From Dryocosmus kuriphilus (lineage: Eukaryota; Arthropoda; Insecta; Hymenoptera; Cynipidae), in NCBI GenBank assembly GCA_038277395.1, contig CM076191.1:181490687-181554686 (forward strand): 64,000 bases of DNA, read 5' to 3'. Shown one piece after another: positions 40,783 to 50,696 of the stretch; within the stretch, counting starts at the first letter, position 1, and every line of letters starts with the position of its first letter. The position numbers and the translations under genes are program-made. The notes beneath the pieces were generated by a model. It had not been told where the DNA came from. It was given only the letters and a program-made list of their open reading frames with translations, and searched no databases.

Positions 40783-41990
40783 ACGAGGTGTGATCAAAAA
40801 CTAAGGTGACTTTTTATTTTATCAAAAAATATTTATTTATTCATCAATATTGATGTTGTCCCCTTCAAATTAATCCCCCTCGGATATAATACATTTTTGC
40901 CAGCGCTTTTTCCAATCCTCAAAGCATTTCTGATAAGCACTTTTTGGTATAGTCTTCAGCTCTTCCAGCGATGCGGTCTTTATCTCCTCAATCGTCGCAA
41001 AATGCCGTCCTTTCATGGGTCTTTTCAGTTTTGGAAACAGAAAAAAGTCGCAGGGAGCCAAATCTGGCGAATACGGTGGCTGAGGCATGATTATGGTGTT
41101 GTTATTGGCCAAAAAATTACGAACAAGCAATGACGTGTGAGCTGGCGCATTATCGTGGTGCAATAACCATGACTAGTTTTTCCACAATTCCGCACGTTTT
41201 TTTTCATATTACTCCATGCAAACGGCGCATAACTTCAAGGTAATACTCTTTGTTAATTGTACGACCTTGTGGTAAGGATTCCTGATGTACTAAGCCATGA
41301 TAATTGAAGAAAACGGTAAGCAAAACCTTGACATTTGATCGAACTTGGCGTGCTTTTTTTGGTCTCGGTGATCCAGAAAGCTTCCACTGGGACGATTGAG
41401 CCTTAGTTTCGACGTCATAACCATATACCCATGTTTCATCATCTGTTATGATCCTTTTGAGCAAGTCTGGGTCGCCGTTGACGTCATTCAACAGCTCCTG
41501 AGCGATGCTCGCGCGACGGTTCTTTTGGTCAAAATTTAGCAATTTCGGAACAAACTTCGCTGACACACGTGTCATGCCCAAAATATCCACTAAAATTGCT
41601 TGGCACGAGCCAAACGAGATACCGACATCATCAGAAACTTTTCTGATTGTAATTCGACGATTCGCCAACACTATTTTCTTCACTTCTTCAACGTTTTCAT
41701 CATTTGTTGACGTGCTGGGACCTCCAGGGCGAGCTTCGTCATTACCATCTTATCGGCTTTCCCGAAAGAGCTTGCACCACTTATAAACATTGTTTTTACT
41801 CAGAGCACACTCACCGTATGCCGCTGTCAACGTTTCAAGTGCTTTGGAGCACTTAATTCCATTTTTTACACAAAATTGAATGCAAATTCTTTGATCCATT
41901 TTTTTCGAGAGCAGAAAATCGCCGAGCACGCAAAACACTTATAACCTTTATGCCCCTCACAAACGAACATATGTTTGAGACGAGTGTACC
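40783..41990 (-). mobile_element. mariner-family transposon (broken)
   Basis: The left (3') end shows ACGAGGTGTGATCAAAAACTA, a typical mariner TIR, followed by the transposase read on the minus strand through three frame segments. A matching right TIR is not evident past 41938; the sequence there (GTACACTCGTCTCAAACATA) could be a diverged one. Less decayed than its neighbours, hence probably a later arrival. Confidence 0.85.
40870..41938 (-). pseudogene. mariner transposase with one stop and one frameshift
   Basis: The N-terminal helix-turn-helix region (MDQRICIQFCVKNGIKCSKA, NNVYKWCKLFRESR) ends at a TAA (41750-41752). The same frame goes on through NRRITIRKVSDDVGIS and the first catalytic Asp in TDDETWVYGYD to 41204. 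A frameshift near 41190 leads to MHHDNAPAHTSLL (second Asp) and PPYSPDLAPCDFFLF (third Asp). The spacing from HDN to CDF is 34 residues, the D34D of true mariners. The end (KKRWQKCIISEGD) looks complete. It would cut and paste at TA sites; this copy is inactivated but could be recent. Confidence 0.88.
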
Positions 41991-42121
41991 AACATAAGAA
42001 AAAAAATAAAACGAATATCTACTGTTGTATTAAACATTTGTCAACTGAGAAACGTTTCATTAAATCATTTTAAAAAATATTTAAAATTATCACGACTACA
42101 AAGCTTCATCTATAATGAGAA

Positions 42122-42485
42122 AGCAAACTGAGACGATTTTATATGTATCATTATTTATTATTTGTGCCAAGAAATGCGAGTGATATGGATTAAAATTTTG
42201 CGTATGATTCAGATAAAGTAGTTCCCGCTAAAATTGGGAAAAGCGCGGGTTAAACATAACTTTCTCTTGTGTAATAAATACTTCCCGCTAAAATCATATT
42301 GAACACGCGCGTTTCTTGATTTTAGCGGGAACTATTTATTACACAAGAAAAAGTTATGTTTAACCCGCGCTTTTCCCAATTTTAGCGGGAACTACTTTAT
42401 CTGAATCATGCGCAAAATTTGATTCCATATGACTCGCATTTCTTGGCACAAGTAATAAATAATGATACATATAAAATCGTCTCAT
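42122..42485. repeat. Palindrome of gypsy-type terminal sequence
   Basis: 'gagacgattttatatgtatc' (near 42131) and 'gatacatataaaatcgtctc' (near 42463) face each other. Between them 'agttcccgctaaaattgggaaaagcgcggg' occurs in both directions. The same words follow the plus gypsy half (45525-45770). I read this as opposed terminal (LTR-like) segments. Confidence 0.75.
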
Positions 42486-43765
42486 CATCCCCCTTTCGAA
42501 AGGCTTAAGTTTACTGAACGTTTCGAACATAAGTATAAAAAGTTTTTTTATAAAATTCGCCATATTACTGTCGTAGCTTGTCCTAATAATTCCTTACTAT
42601 TTCGCCGTAGTCATTTCGAATTAGTCAATCACACTCATTCCAGATAAATATCATACTCATAGACTTTGACAAAACCTTATACTAAAAACATATACAAATT
42701 TATATATAACCTTTAAATATTAACATAAGTCACATATTTTTTGTTTATGCGTTTGTCTCCTTTTACAATACAGTCTAATAATTTATTACACCTATACAGG
42801 ATAATGTGGACTGAGTACGCATTAAGAATCAAACAATCATCCACCCATTAATTAGAGAATATTTCGCATGACATAATCTGTTTATTTATTATTTCATTGT
42901 AATGATGATATTTTTTTAAGCTACAACTATTATAAATTCCAATTATATTCTTAGGATCATCTTTATCAACCAGTTGAAAGGCATTATTACCAAAGCTCTC
43001 ATTTATTCGATATGGACCGTAATGGATGTGAAAAAATTTACGAGTTACCTTTTTAAATGCATCTGACTTCTTTGGAATATTCAACAAGACTAAATCTCCT
43101 ACCTTTAATTCTACCCTAGAACAGGGCCTCTGTGCAAGCTTCCTTTTTTCAAAATGATCCAATAGTTTATCATGTGCTAATAAAATTTTAGCATCATGAG
43201 ATATATCTTCTAACTCCGGGGATGGAACAATTTTCTGAATCATATCTTGTGGCTTGACACCAAAATGTAACTCATGTGGTGAGAATCCAGTACTGTTGTG
43301 CATAGTAATATTTAATAAGTATTCAATTTCCGGTATATGTTTTGCCCAACGCGTATGACTATCCGAACAAAAGGTCCTGAACAAACGGCCCAATTCCCTC
43401 ATCACTCTCTCTGTCGGATTGCTTTGAGGATGTCTAATTGAACTAAACAATGATTTTATACCTTCCTTATGCAAAGCCGTTCTCCACAGAGGTGACATAA
43501 TTGACTACCATTATCCGCTAAGATTTTGGTCGGTTTTCCCATTTCCGGGATGTATCTATCAAATATTTTGCTCAGCGCTGCTTGAGTTGTCTCTCTTTTC
43601 ATAGGATACAATTTTACATATTTGGAATATGCATCCAATAAGACAAAAATATATTCCACTCCACTGATTGATCGTGGTAATGGCCCATAAAAATCTACTG
43701 TTACCAAATCATTCGGTTTTGTCGCCTTGATAAACTGAAATTCCCCTTCCATTTCAAAATTCGCG
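42310..43765 (-). mobile_element. Ty3/gypsy-type element, inverted half (integrase to 3' end)
   Basis: The reverse complement of 44315-45660, sharing integrase, the post-integrase region and terminal repeats. It begins abruptly at 43765, where the plus-strand half starts. No gag, protease or envelope was found. Confidence 0.82.
42848..43752 (-). pseudogene. Gypsy-type integrase, minus copy (one frameshift)
   Basis: Two overlapping minus frames: MEGEFQFIKATKPNDLVTVD to DNGSQ (43752-about 43490), then after a one-base loss PLWRTALHKEG to the stop at 42848. The DDE triad positions are visible: VDFYGPLP, ADNGSQ and the Glu of NPTERVMRELG. The chromodomain-like end reads RKFFHIHYGPYRINESFG and continues to SCSLKKYHHYNE, more complete than in the plus copy. 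Integrase inserts element DNA into chromosomes; this one is broken. Confidence 0.85.
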
Positions 43766-43769
43766 CTTA

Positions 43770-45780
43770 ATCAGATGGAGCGTAATTTTACAACAATATG
43801 AATTCAATGTAAGCCATTGCTTATGGCGTGAAAACATAATCGCTGATTTTTTTAGTAGAAATCCGGCTGGGAAATTTGAAGAAGAGGAACAAAATACTCT
43901 TAGTATTCACGAATTAGTAGTTGATTTACCGATTGATGGTCGAAGGGTTCACTTAAATATGATTGAAATCAATGAGGATTTAAGAAAAAAATTTAAAAAT
44001 ATAAAAGTACTACAAGCACAGGATAAGTTTATCACAATAATAAAAAATAATATCAATACCGAGAGTAATAAAAGGAATTTTATAATTCATGAAGAATTAT
44101 TATTTCGAAAGGATCATCCATTTCATAACTGGCAGTTGGTTGTACCCCTACAATTAACTAAAAATTTAATAGATCAGGTGCATGCAAAACTAGGACATCC
44201 ATGATATTATAAAACTTTAATGTACATCAGGCAATTCTTTTATTGGAAGGCCATGAATCAGGACATTAAGAAATTTGTTGTGACTTGCGATCTCTGTTAA
44301 AGAGTAAAGCCGCTAAATTTTAAAATGGAAGGGGAATTTCAGTTCATCAAGGCGACAAAACCGAATGAATTGGTAACAGTAGATTTTTATGGGCCATTAC
44401 CACGATCAATCGGTGGAGTGGAATATATTTTTGTCTTATTGGATGCATATTCCAAATATGTAAAATTGTATCCTATTAAAAGAGAGACAACTCAAGCAGC
44501 GCTGAGCAAAATATTTGATAGATACATCCCGGAAATGGGAAAACCGACCAAAATCTTAACGGATAATGGTAGTCAATTTTCGTTACCTCTGTGGAGAACG
44601 GCTTTGCATAAGGAAGGTATAAAATCATTGTTTAATTCAATTAGACATCCTCAAAGCAATCCGACAGAGAGAGTGATGAGGGAATTGGGCCGTTTGTTCA
44701 GGACCTTTTGTTCAGATAGTCATACGCGTTGGGCAAAACATATACCGGAAATTGAATACTTATTAAATATTACTACGCACAACAGTACTGGATTTTCACC
44801 ACATGAATTACATTTTGGTGTCAAGCCACAAGATATGATTCAGAAAATTGTTCCATTCCCGGAGTTAGAAGATATATCTCATGATGCTAAAATTTTATTA
44901 GCACATGATAAACTATTGGGTCGTTTTGAAAAAAGGAAGCTTGCACAGAGGCCCTGTTCCAGGGTAGAATTAAAGGTAGGAGATTTAGTCTTGTTGAATA
45001 TTCCAAAGAAGTCAGATGCATTTAAAAAGGTAACTCGTAAATTTTTTCACATCCATTACGGTCCATATCGAATAAATGAGAGCTTTGGTAATAATGCCTT
45101 TCAACTGGTTGATAAAGATGATCCTAAGATGCGAAATCATGCGAAATATTCTCTAATTAATGGGTGGATGATTGTTTGATTCTTAATGCGGACTCAGTCC
45201 ACATTATCCTGTATAGGTGTAATAAATTATTAGACTGTATTGTAAAAGGAGACAAACGCATAAAGAAAAAATATGTGACTTATGTTAATATTTAAAGGTT
45301 ATATATAAATTTGTATATGTTTTTAATATAAGGTTTTGTCAAAGTCTATGAGTATGATATTTATCTGGAATGAGCGTGACTGACTAATTCGAAACGACTA
45401 CGGCGAAATAGTAAGGAATTATTAGGACAAGCTACGACAGTAATATGGCGAATTTTATAAAAAAACTTTTTATACTTATGTTCGAAACGTTCAGTAAACT
45501 TAAGCCTTTCGAAAGGGGGATGATGAGACGATTTTATATGTATCATTATTTATTATTTGTGCCAAGAAATGCGAGTGATATGGAATAAAATTTTGCGTAT
45601 GATTCAGATAAAGTAGTTCCCGCTAAAATTGGGAAAAGCGCAGGTTAACGTTTTCTTGTGCAATAAATAGTTCCCGCTAAAATCAGGAAACGCGCGTGTT
45701 CAATATGATTTTTTCGATTGGTTAATAAGTTGTTCCCGCTAAAATTAGGAAAAGCGCGGGTTCACAGAACTATGGCATTG
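43770..45780 (+). mobile_element. Ty3/gypsy-type element, plus half (RNase H end to 3' end)
   Basis: It starts in the last part of RNase H (LQQYEFNVSHCLWRENIIAD, about 43785-43840) and runs through linker, zinc-binding HHCC region and integrase to 45179, then terminal sequence with 'ttcccgctaaaat' repeats to about 45770. The part 43770-44315 is not present in the inverted half. No complete LTR pair could be drawn. Confidence 0.8.
43785..45179 (+). pseudogene. Gypsy-type pol C-terminus: RNase H end, HHCC finger, integrase
   Basis: One frame segment (43959-44204) ends HAKLGHP with a stop. The finger continues YYKTLMYIRQFFYWKAMN to VTCDLC, followed by another stop. The integrase core (44325-45179) is open: VTVDFYGPLPRSIGGVEYIF, TDNGSQFSLPLWRTALH and RHPQSNPTERVMRELGRL, giving D, D and E, then RWAKHIPEIEYLLNITTHNS. 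A deletion of about 70 bp near 45128 replaces the C-terminal end present in the minus copy. Two stops and the deletion make it inactive. Confidence 0.85.
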
Positions 45781-46659
45781 GGTAATAAATCGATACGTGA
45801 TGATGATATGTATATGTTAGGGGCGGAGCCTATAGCGTTCCTCGTTAGCGAAAACCAGATCATCGTTCATTGTGAATTTAAACGTTCGAGTAATATACTC
45901 CCGAATTTGTAACCGGCACCACGCAGGGTTGAGCTGTGGTTCGCGTCAAACCAGGTAGTTATTGTATTTTTTTCTTTAAATGAAAAGGAGTTCACTGAGG
46001 TCTTGTAGTTCCAATATATATTTAGGCTAAAAATTCCGTTTTCAAATTATGTTTCAGTGTGGTGCTATATTTATTGGCAAAATTGCCTTCTTTTTGTATT
46101 TCAATTACTGGACTTTATATCCATCGACTGGCCATCGAATGAGTCTGAATGCGAATCCATGGCATAATTTGGAATTCTAATCCATGTATGATTCCTGAGA
46201 ACCGCTCCACTGTAACTATTTTTGCCACTTATTTTCAATGTGGAAATATCCAATCTGACAAATTTGGGTCTCTTTGGTACCAATCTCAGCAAGACCATCT
46301 CAACCGAAAGGAAATATGGAACTAGATGAGTACCTAAATTGTTTGTGAACTTTGTATTTACCAGTTTGTTATCTCGAATTTTACTACTTTGCGAATTTTA
46401 CGAATCTGGCGATGGCTATCTTACTCCATTTTTAAATTTGTTGAGTGGACGTATGTGTGAGAACTTTTTATGAGCTATATTACTTATTTTATTTTTAATT
46501 AATCGACTTGTAATATTGTTGGAGAGATATAATTTATTAGTGACACTCCTATTTTTTTTTGAGGTAGTGATTAATAAATTCTCAATTTAACATAAAGAAA
46601 AATTCTGCTTTCTACTTGTCTTTTCAAATACTTTTATGTTGAATATTTCTTTCGTACTG
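45781..46659. other. Non-coding stretch after gypsy remnants
   Basis: Contains 'aggggcggagccta' (about 45820) and a GC-richer piece to 45960, perhaps leftover LTR or promoter sequence. Short frames have no family features. Confidence 0.4.
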
Positions 46660-46828
46660 CATGATTTTTTACTAATTACAAAAAATAAAAAACCGTTACA
46701 AAACTTATGACAAATGGTGATTAGGAAAAAAATCAATTATTGTCATTTTTCGGTCCTATGAATTTAGGTAAAATAAACATTACGAAAAATAAAATTTGAG
46801 GGCTAATCATGCGCCTCTTCCGGAATTT
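46660..46828. repeat. Right-end fragment of the GAGGCGCAT family
   Basis: 'aaaataaaatttgagggctaatcatgcgcctc' is the inverse of the end at 39112 ('gaggcgcataaatataccccaaattttattt'). It is preceded by the same 'tatgacaaatggtgattagg' style repeats. It may be the partner end of 39112, with mariner and gypsy remnants in between, or a separate solo end. Confidence 0.4.
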
Positions 46829-47539
46829 ATTTATCCATAATGATTTCTCTTTGTAATGCATAAGAACTTGGAATTATCCACAGTAAATTAGTCTCTTGTT
46901 GATCTTTGTATTTTACATATATAATTTTAAAAAATTTAATTAAAGTCTTGATCATAAATCAAACTTAATTGGTTAATATTAGCGAAAAAGCAGGTGATTG
47001 CAAACAGTTACTCTGTATGTAAGTTTTAAAAGAAGTTTGAGATGGACAAAGAATTCTCTTATAGATTGCATAGTATTTTTGTAGGCAATGTTTTATGGAA
47101 CGACAGGTGCATATACACGAGTATATATATATATTCAGTAGTGTAGTTCGGACTTCTTTTGAACCCTTCTTAATTATTGAGCTCTGGATTACGTATTTCC
47201 GTTGTTATTTTCGGAAAGTACTCACTACTCGTCTTATCCTTCTCTACCCGGCATTCTATCTCTCTTTTTTACTCTCTCCTTGTCTTTCCTCGTCCCTCTC
47301 GTTTTCCATCGCTTCCTATCCTCTCTCTTCTTGTCCGCTTAAAGTGCGCCTGTTTTCTTCCCCACTTGCATCACACCCGCACCTCGTTTCCAGAAATGTG
47401 GGTCGAATTGTCCTCGTGTGATACAACAAATTTAGAATCACACTAACGTGCCTCACTATCGCTTCTTCAATGACTTGTATTGATTACCCAGCTGACAATA
47501 CAAATATAAACTTAAGAAAGATCTTTTTTTAGTAATCTT
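46829..47539. other. Spacer with pyrimidine-rich tract
   Basis: AT-rich to 47100, then a C/T-rich tract (47220-47370). No supported gene. Confidence 0.45.
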
Positions 47540-47832
47540 AGCTAATATCAAACATACGGTTTTATACAAATTTAGTTGTCACTATTATTCTGCATCATAT
47601 ATAGGTGAAACAAAAGGAGCTCTTAAAAAACGTACCTCTGAACATAAGAATATGAAAAATAGTGAAAATGTAGTCGTTAAGCATCAAGATAATTGTAATC
47701 ATACATTTAATTGGGATGACGCAATTATTGTTGATCAAGAGTCAAACTATAATAAAAAATTAATCTCAGAGATGATTCACGTAAAATGCGATTCCAGTAT
47801 CATTAATAAGAAGGTCTACCTATTCATTTAAT
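47540..47832 (+). pseudogene. PLE 'H' GIY-YIG fragment
   Basis: The plus frame reads NIKHTVLYKFSCHYYSASYIG then TKGALKKRTSEHKNMK, VVKHQDNCNHTFNWDDAIIV and KKLISEMIHVKCDS, ending at a stop near 47830. The YIG core, EHK helix and catalytic glutamate are visible. It is a lineage different from the other PLEs. No RT or hammerhead is adjacent; the LINE starts about 75 bp further on. Confidence 0.7.
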
Positions 47833-47904
47833 CAGTCATATTTTCCACTGATCAGAAAATTAAAATTGGAACTCGTTCTTCAAAACATTTGTTCATATAT
47901 ATAT

Positions 47905-49774
47905 AGACGGAGATTGTAAAAAGAAGAAAAAAGAGGTAAAAAAAGAATACAAACGGTGGAGGAGGGGTAAAAGTGAAAAGATAAATTATATCAGAGCCAG
48001 GAAGGAGTGCAGGGAGTTATGTAATCAGAAAGAAGAAAACAAGAAAAAGGAATTGGAGGAGAAATTAAGGCAAATTGAAACAGAAGGGGAGGCATGGAAG
48101 TTCATTAATAAAATGAGAAAGAAAAAAGGGAGTATAGGGGATAAGATTAGCATGGATAAATGGGGGGAGTATTTTAAAGAAATGTTTCAAGGAATGAGTG
48201 AAAAGAGGACTGACAGTTGGCAAATAAGTAAATTAGAAGGGGAGGAAGAGTTGAAAGATGAAGAGATAGAAGCGCAGATTAAAAGATTAAAGAAAGGAAG
48301 AGCAGTAGGTAGTGACGAGTTAGGTAATGAGGTATGGATATACATTAGAGGGAAAGTCAGAAAGAAGCTAAAAGAAGTAGTGAAAAGGGTATGGAAAGGT
48401 GAAGGATTGCCGGGAAAATGGAGGGAGGGATGGATAACGCCAATTCTTAAGAAAAGAGACAAAGGAAAAGTAGAAAACTACAGGGGAATAACATTATTAA
48501 ACACAGCTTACAAGGTATATTCAATGGTTTTAACCGAGAGATTAAAAAAAGAAGTAGAAGCGAAAAGAATACTGCCAGAGAGCCAGGCAGGTTTCAGAGA
48601 AGGTAGAAGTACTATGGATAACATTTACATATTGCAAAACGTGGTGGAGAAGGAGCTAGAGAAAAAAGGAGGGAAAATAAGTGCTTTTTTCGTTGATTTG
48701 AAAGCAGAATTCCCATCGGTAGATAGAAAAATATTATGGGAAGTAATGGGGAAGGTAGGAATAAACATAGGCTTGATAGAGAGAGTGAGGGAAAATAAAG
48801 AAACGAGAGATAGGGTAAAGGTGGGGAATAAAACTTCAGAAGAATTCTGAACGGAGATAGGACTAAGACAGGGTTGTCCACTGAGTCCGCTTCTTTTTAC
48901 GATACTCATAGCGGACATGGAGGAAGAGTTCAAGAAAGGATTAGAGGGAGGTTTCGTGGTGGGAGGGAACAGATTCTGGACCTTAGCTGACGCGGATGAT
49001 GTAGTGATAGTAGCGAAGGAAGAAGAGGCGTTGGCAAATATGATGAAAAGACTAGAGAAGTATTTAGAGGTAAAGAAGTTGGTTTTAAATGTAGCAAAGT
49101 CGAAGGTACTGGTTTTTGGGAGAAAAGGTAGTAGGAAGAAGGGTAGAGAGAGTTGGAAGTGGAAGGGAGAAAGTATTGAGGAAGTCAAAGAGTTTACGTA
49201 CTTAGGATTTTTATTTTAAAAAAATGGAAATGTAAAAGATCACGTAAAAGAGAGAGTTTAAAGAGCAGAGTTAGTCATGAAGAAAGTATGGGGAATAGGG
49301 GAAAATTTATTTAAAGAAGACTACAAAAGAAGAATGAGAATGTTTGAGGCTCTGGTTTTGAGTGTGCTAATGTATGGAGTAGAAATATGGGGATGGAAAG
49401 AATACGAGGAGGTGGAAAAGTTGCATGAAAAATACATAAGATGGACGCTAGGATTGAACAGATGGACACCATGGTATATAGTTCTAAAGGAGGTAAATAG
49501 GGAAAAAGTAAAAATAAGAACAGGTAACAGAGCCTGCATGTACGAAGAAAGAGTGTTGGAAAGCAATGATAGAACTATTGTGAAAGCGTGTTTGAAAGAA
49601 AGAGAACATGGTAGAGGGGTAGATAATAGAATGAAAGAAAGAAAAAAGTACTTAAATAGGTGTGGATGGTCAAAGAAATGGATCAAAGAAAGGCATGGAA
49701 GGGGAATGAAGATGCAGCATGAATTGATAGAAAGAGACAGGGAAGTATTTAAGCAAGGAAAGAAAATAAAATAA
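47905..49774 (+). pseudogene. LINE reverse transcriptase and post-RT domain
   Basis: One reading frame with three internal stops (48848-48850, 49217-49219, 49259-49261). Blocks: RQIETEGEAWKFINKMRKKK, WITPILKKRDKGKVENYRGI, ESQAGFREGRSTMDNIYILQ, motif A FFVDLKAEFPSVDR, motif B GLRQGCPLSPLLFTILIAD, motif C ADADDVVIV, then SKVLVFGRKG, EEVKEFTYLGFLF, WGIGENLFKEDYKRRM, VLMYGVEIWGWKEYE and RWTLGLNRWTPWY. In motif C the tyrosine of YADD is aspartate. Role: target-primed reverse transcription; inactive here. Confidence 0.83.
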
Positions 49775-49799
49775 GAGAATCAAAATATAATGAGAATTA

Positions 49800-50130
49800 T
49801 AAATGGACAAAAGTAGAGGGAACTGCAAAATATTTGAAGAGAAATGGGGAAAGAGGATCGCGAAAAATAACAGCGAGGGTAAGGTGTGGCAATATGGAAG
49901 AGTGGAGCAAATACTGGTGTACAGAGGAGGAAAGAAAATGCATTTTATGTGGGAGAGGTACAGGAAGTTTAAAACATTGGATGGAAGATTGTGAGAAAAT
50001 AGAAAAAGGAAGCATGATAATGGGTAAGATCGTGCATGAGAAGGGTACAGTGGAGGTGGTGGAATGGTTGAGGGTATTGGAAAAGAAAAAGAAGGATAAG
50101 AGAGAAGAGAGAAATGGAGGAAAGGGTTAG
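49800..50130 (+). pseudogene. LINE C-terminal zinc-knuckle region (frameshifted)
   Basis: In the next frame: KRNGERGSRKITARVRCGNM, then CILCGRGTGSLKHWMEDCEK, a C-x2-C...H...C knuckle typical of the end of these LINE ORFs, then a basic tail and stop at 50128. The corresponding knuckle of the minus LINE reads CSVCEWVGETWEHILDIC. Confidence 0.7.
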
Positions 50131-50190
50131 AATAAGTATCTTTCGAAAAAAATGTCAAATTGGTTAAGAGAGATTGAGAGTAGAGTTGGA

Positions 50191-50565
50191 AAGCGTAAAG
50201 ATAAAAAGGACAAAAGCCAAGATCTAGAGATAAAGCGAGAGAGAAAGAGAGCGAAAAACTAAGATGATGCTTGCGGTAGAATTAAGAAATTGTAGAGATA
50301 GAATAGGCGTACTGGTCAATAAAAGAAAGAGTTTTAAGAACTGGAAATAATGTAAGGCGAAGTGAAGGAGTTCGCAAGCGTAAAGAGAAATAGGACAAAA
50401 GGCAAGGGCTAGAGATAAAGCGACAGAGAAAGAGAGAGAAAAACTAAGATGATGCGTGAGTTAGAATAAGAAAATGTAGCGATATGTAGAATAAGGCGTG
50501 CTGGTCAAGAGAATAAAGTGGTTATGAACAGGAAATAATGTAAGGAAAGGCGAATAAGTTTTAAG
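50191..50565 (+). repeat. Two ~185-bp tandem copies in the LINE 3' region
   Basis: Units start at 'gcgtaaagataaaaaggac' (50193) and 'gcgtaaagagaaataggac' (about 50378). Each contains 'agagataaagcga', 'aaactaagatgatgc' and 'tactggtcaa/tgctggtcaa'. Purine-rich and non-coding. Confidence 0.8.
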
Positions 50566-50655
50566 TTAATTTAAGTTTGTAAGAAGTGTACATATGCAAC
50601 CTCGATGTAGCAGACTTGTCTGTGTATTTTTCGGCCCTAGTGGCTAAAATATATC

Positions 50656-50692
<37 letters not shown>
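50656..50692. repeat. (TA)n microsatellite, LINE tail
   Basis: About 18 TA units directly after the conserved LINE 3' end. It is probably the element's tail repeat; the fold-back element begins immediately after. Confidence 0.85.

Positions 50693-50696
<4 letters not shown>

Larger units (their letters stand above)
47905..50692 (+). mobile_element. Plus-strand LINE (non-LTR retrotransposon), 5'-truncated
   Basis: It enters just upstream of the reverse transcriptase (no EEP endonuclease), with RT to 49212, the post-RT domain to 49774, a zinc-knuckle C-terminus to 50130, and a 3' region with a ~185-bp tandem duplication. It ends 'cggccctagtggctaaaatatat' and (TA)n at 50656-50692. Same general type as 23940-25760, likely R1/I/Jockey-like; the clade is not decided. 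Confidence 0.82.

Noticed and set aside
45920..45965. tRNA- or SINE-like B box (ggttcgcgtcaaacc)
   Set aside because: No matching A box, no cloverleaf and no A-rich tail; a single short match is not enough.
47095..47446. Overlapping plus-strand ORFs of 108 and 89 codons with Ser/Leu/Phe-rich sequence
   Set aside because: Arise from a pyrimidine-rich tract readable in two frames; composition alone explains them.
49321..50158. Minus-strand ORFs of 121 and 162 codons
   Set aside because: Antisense of the LINE post-RT region; purine bias of the LINE removes stops on the other strand.
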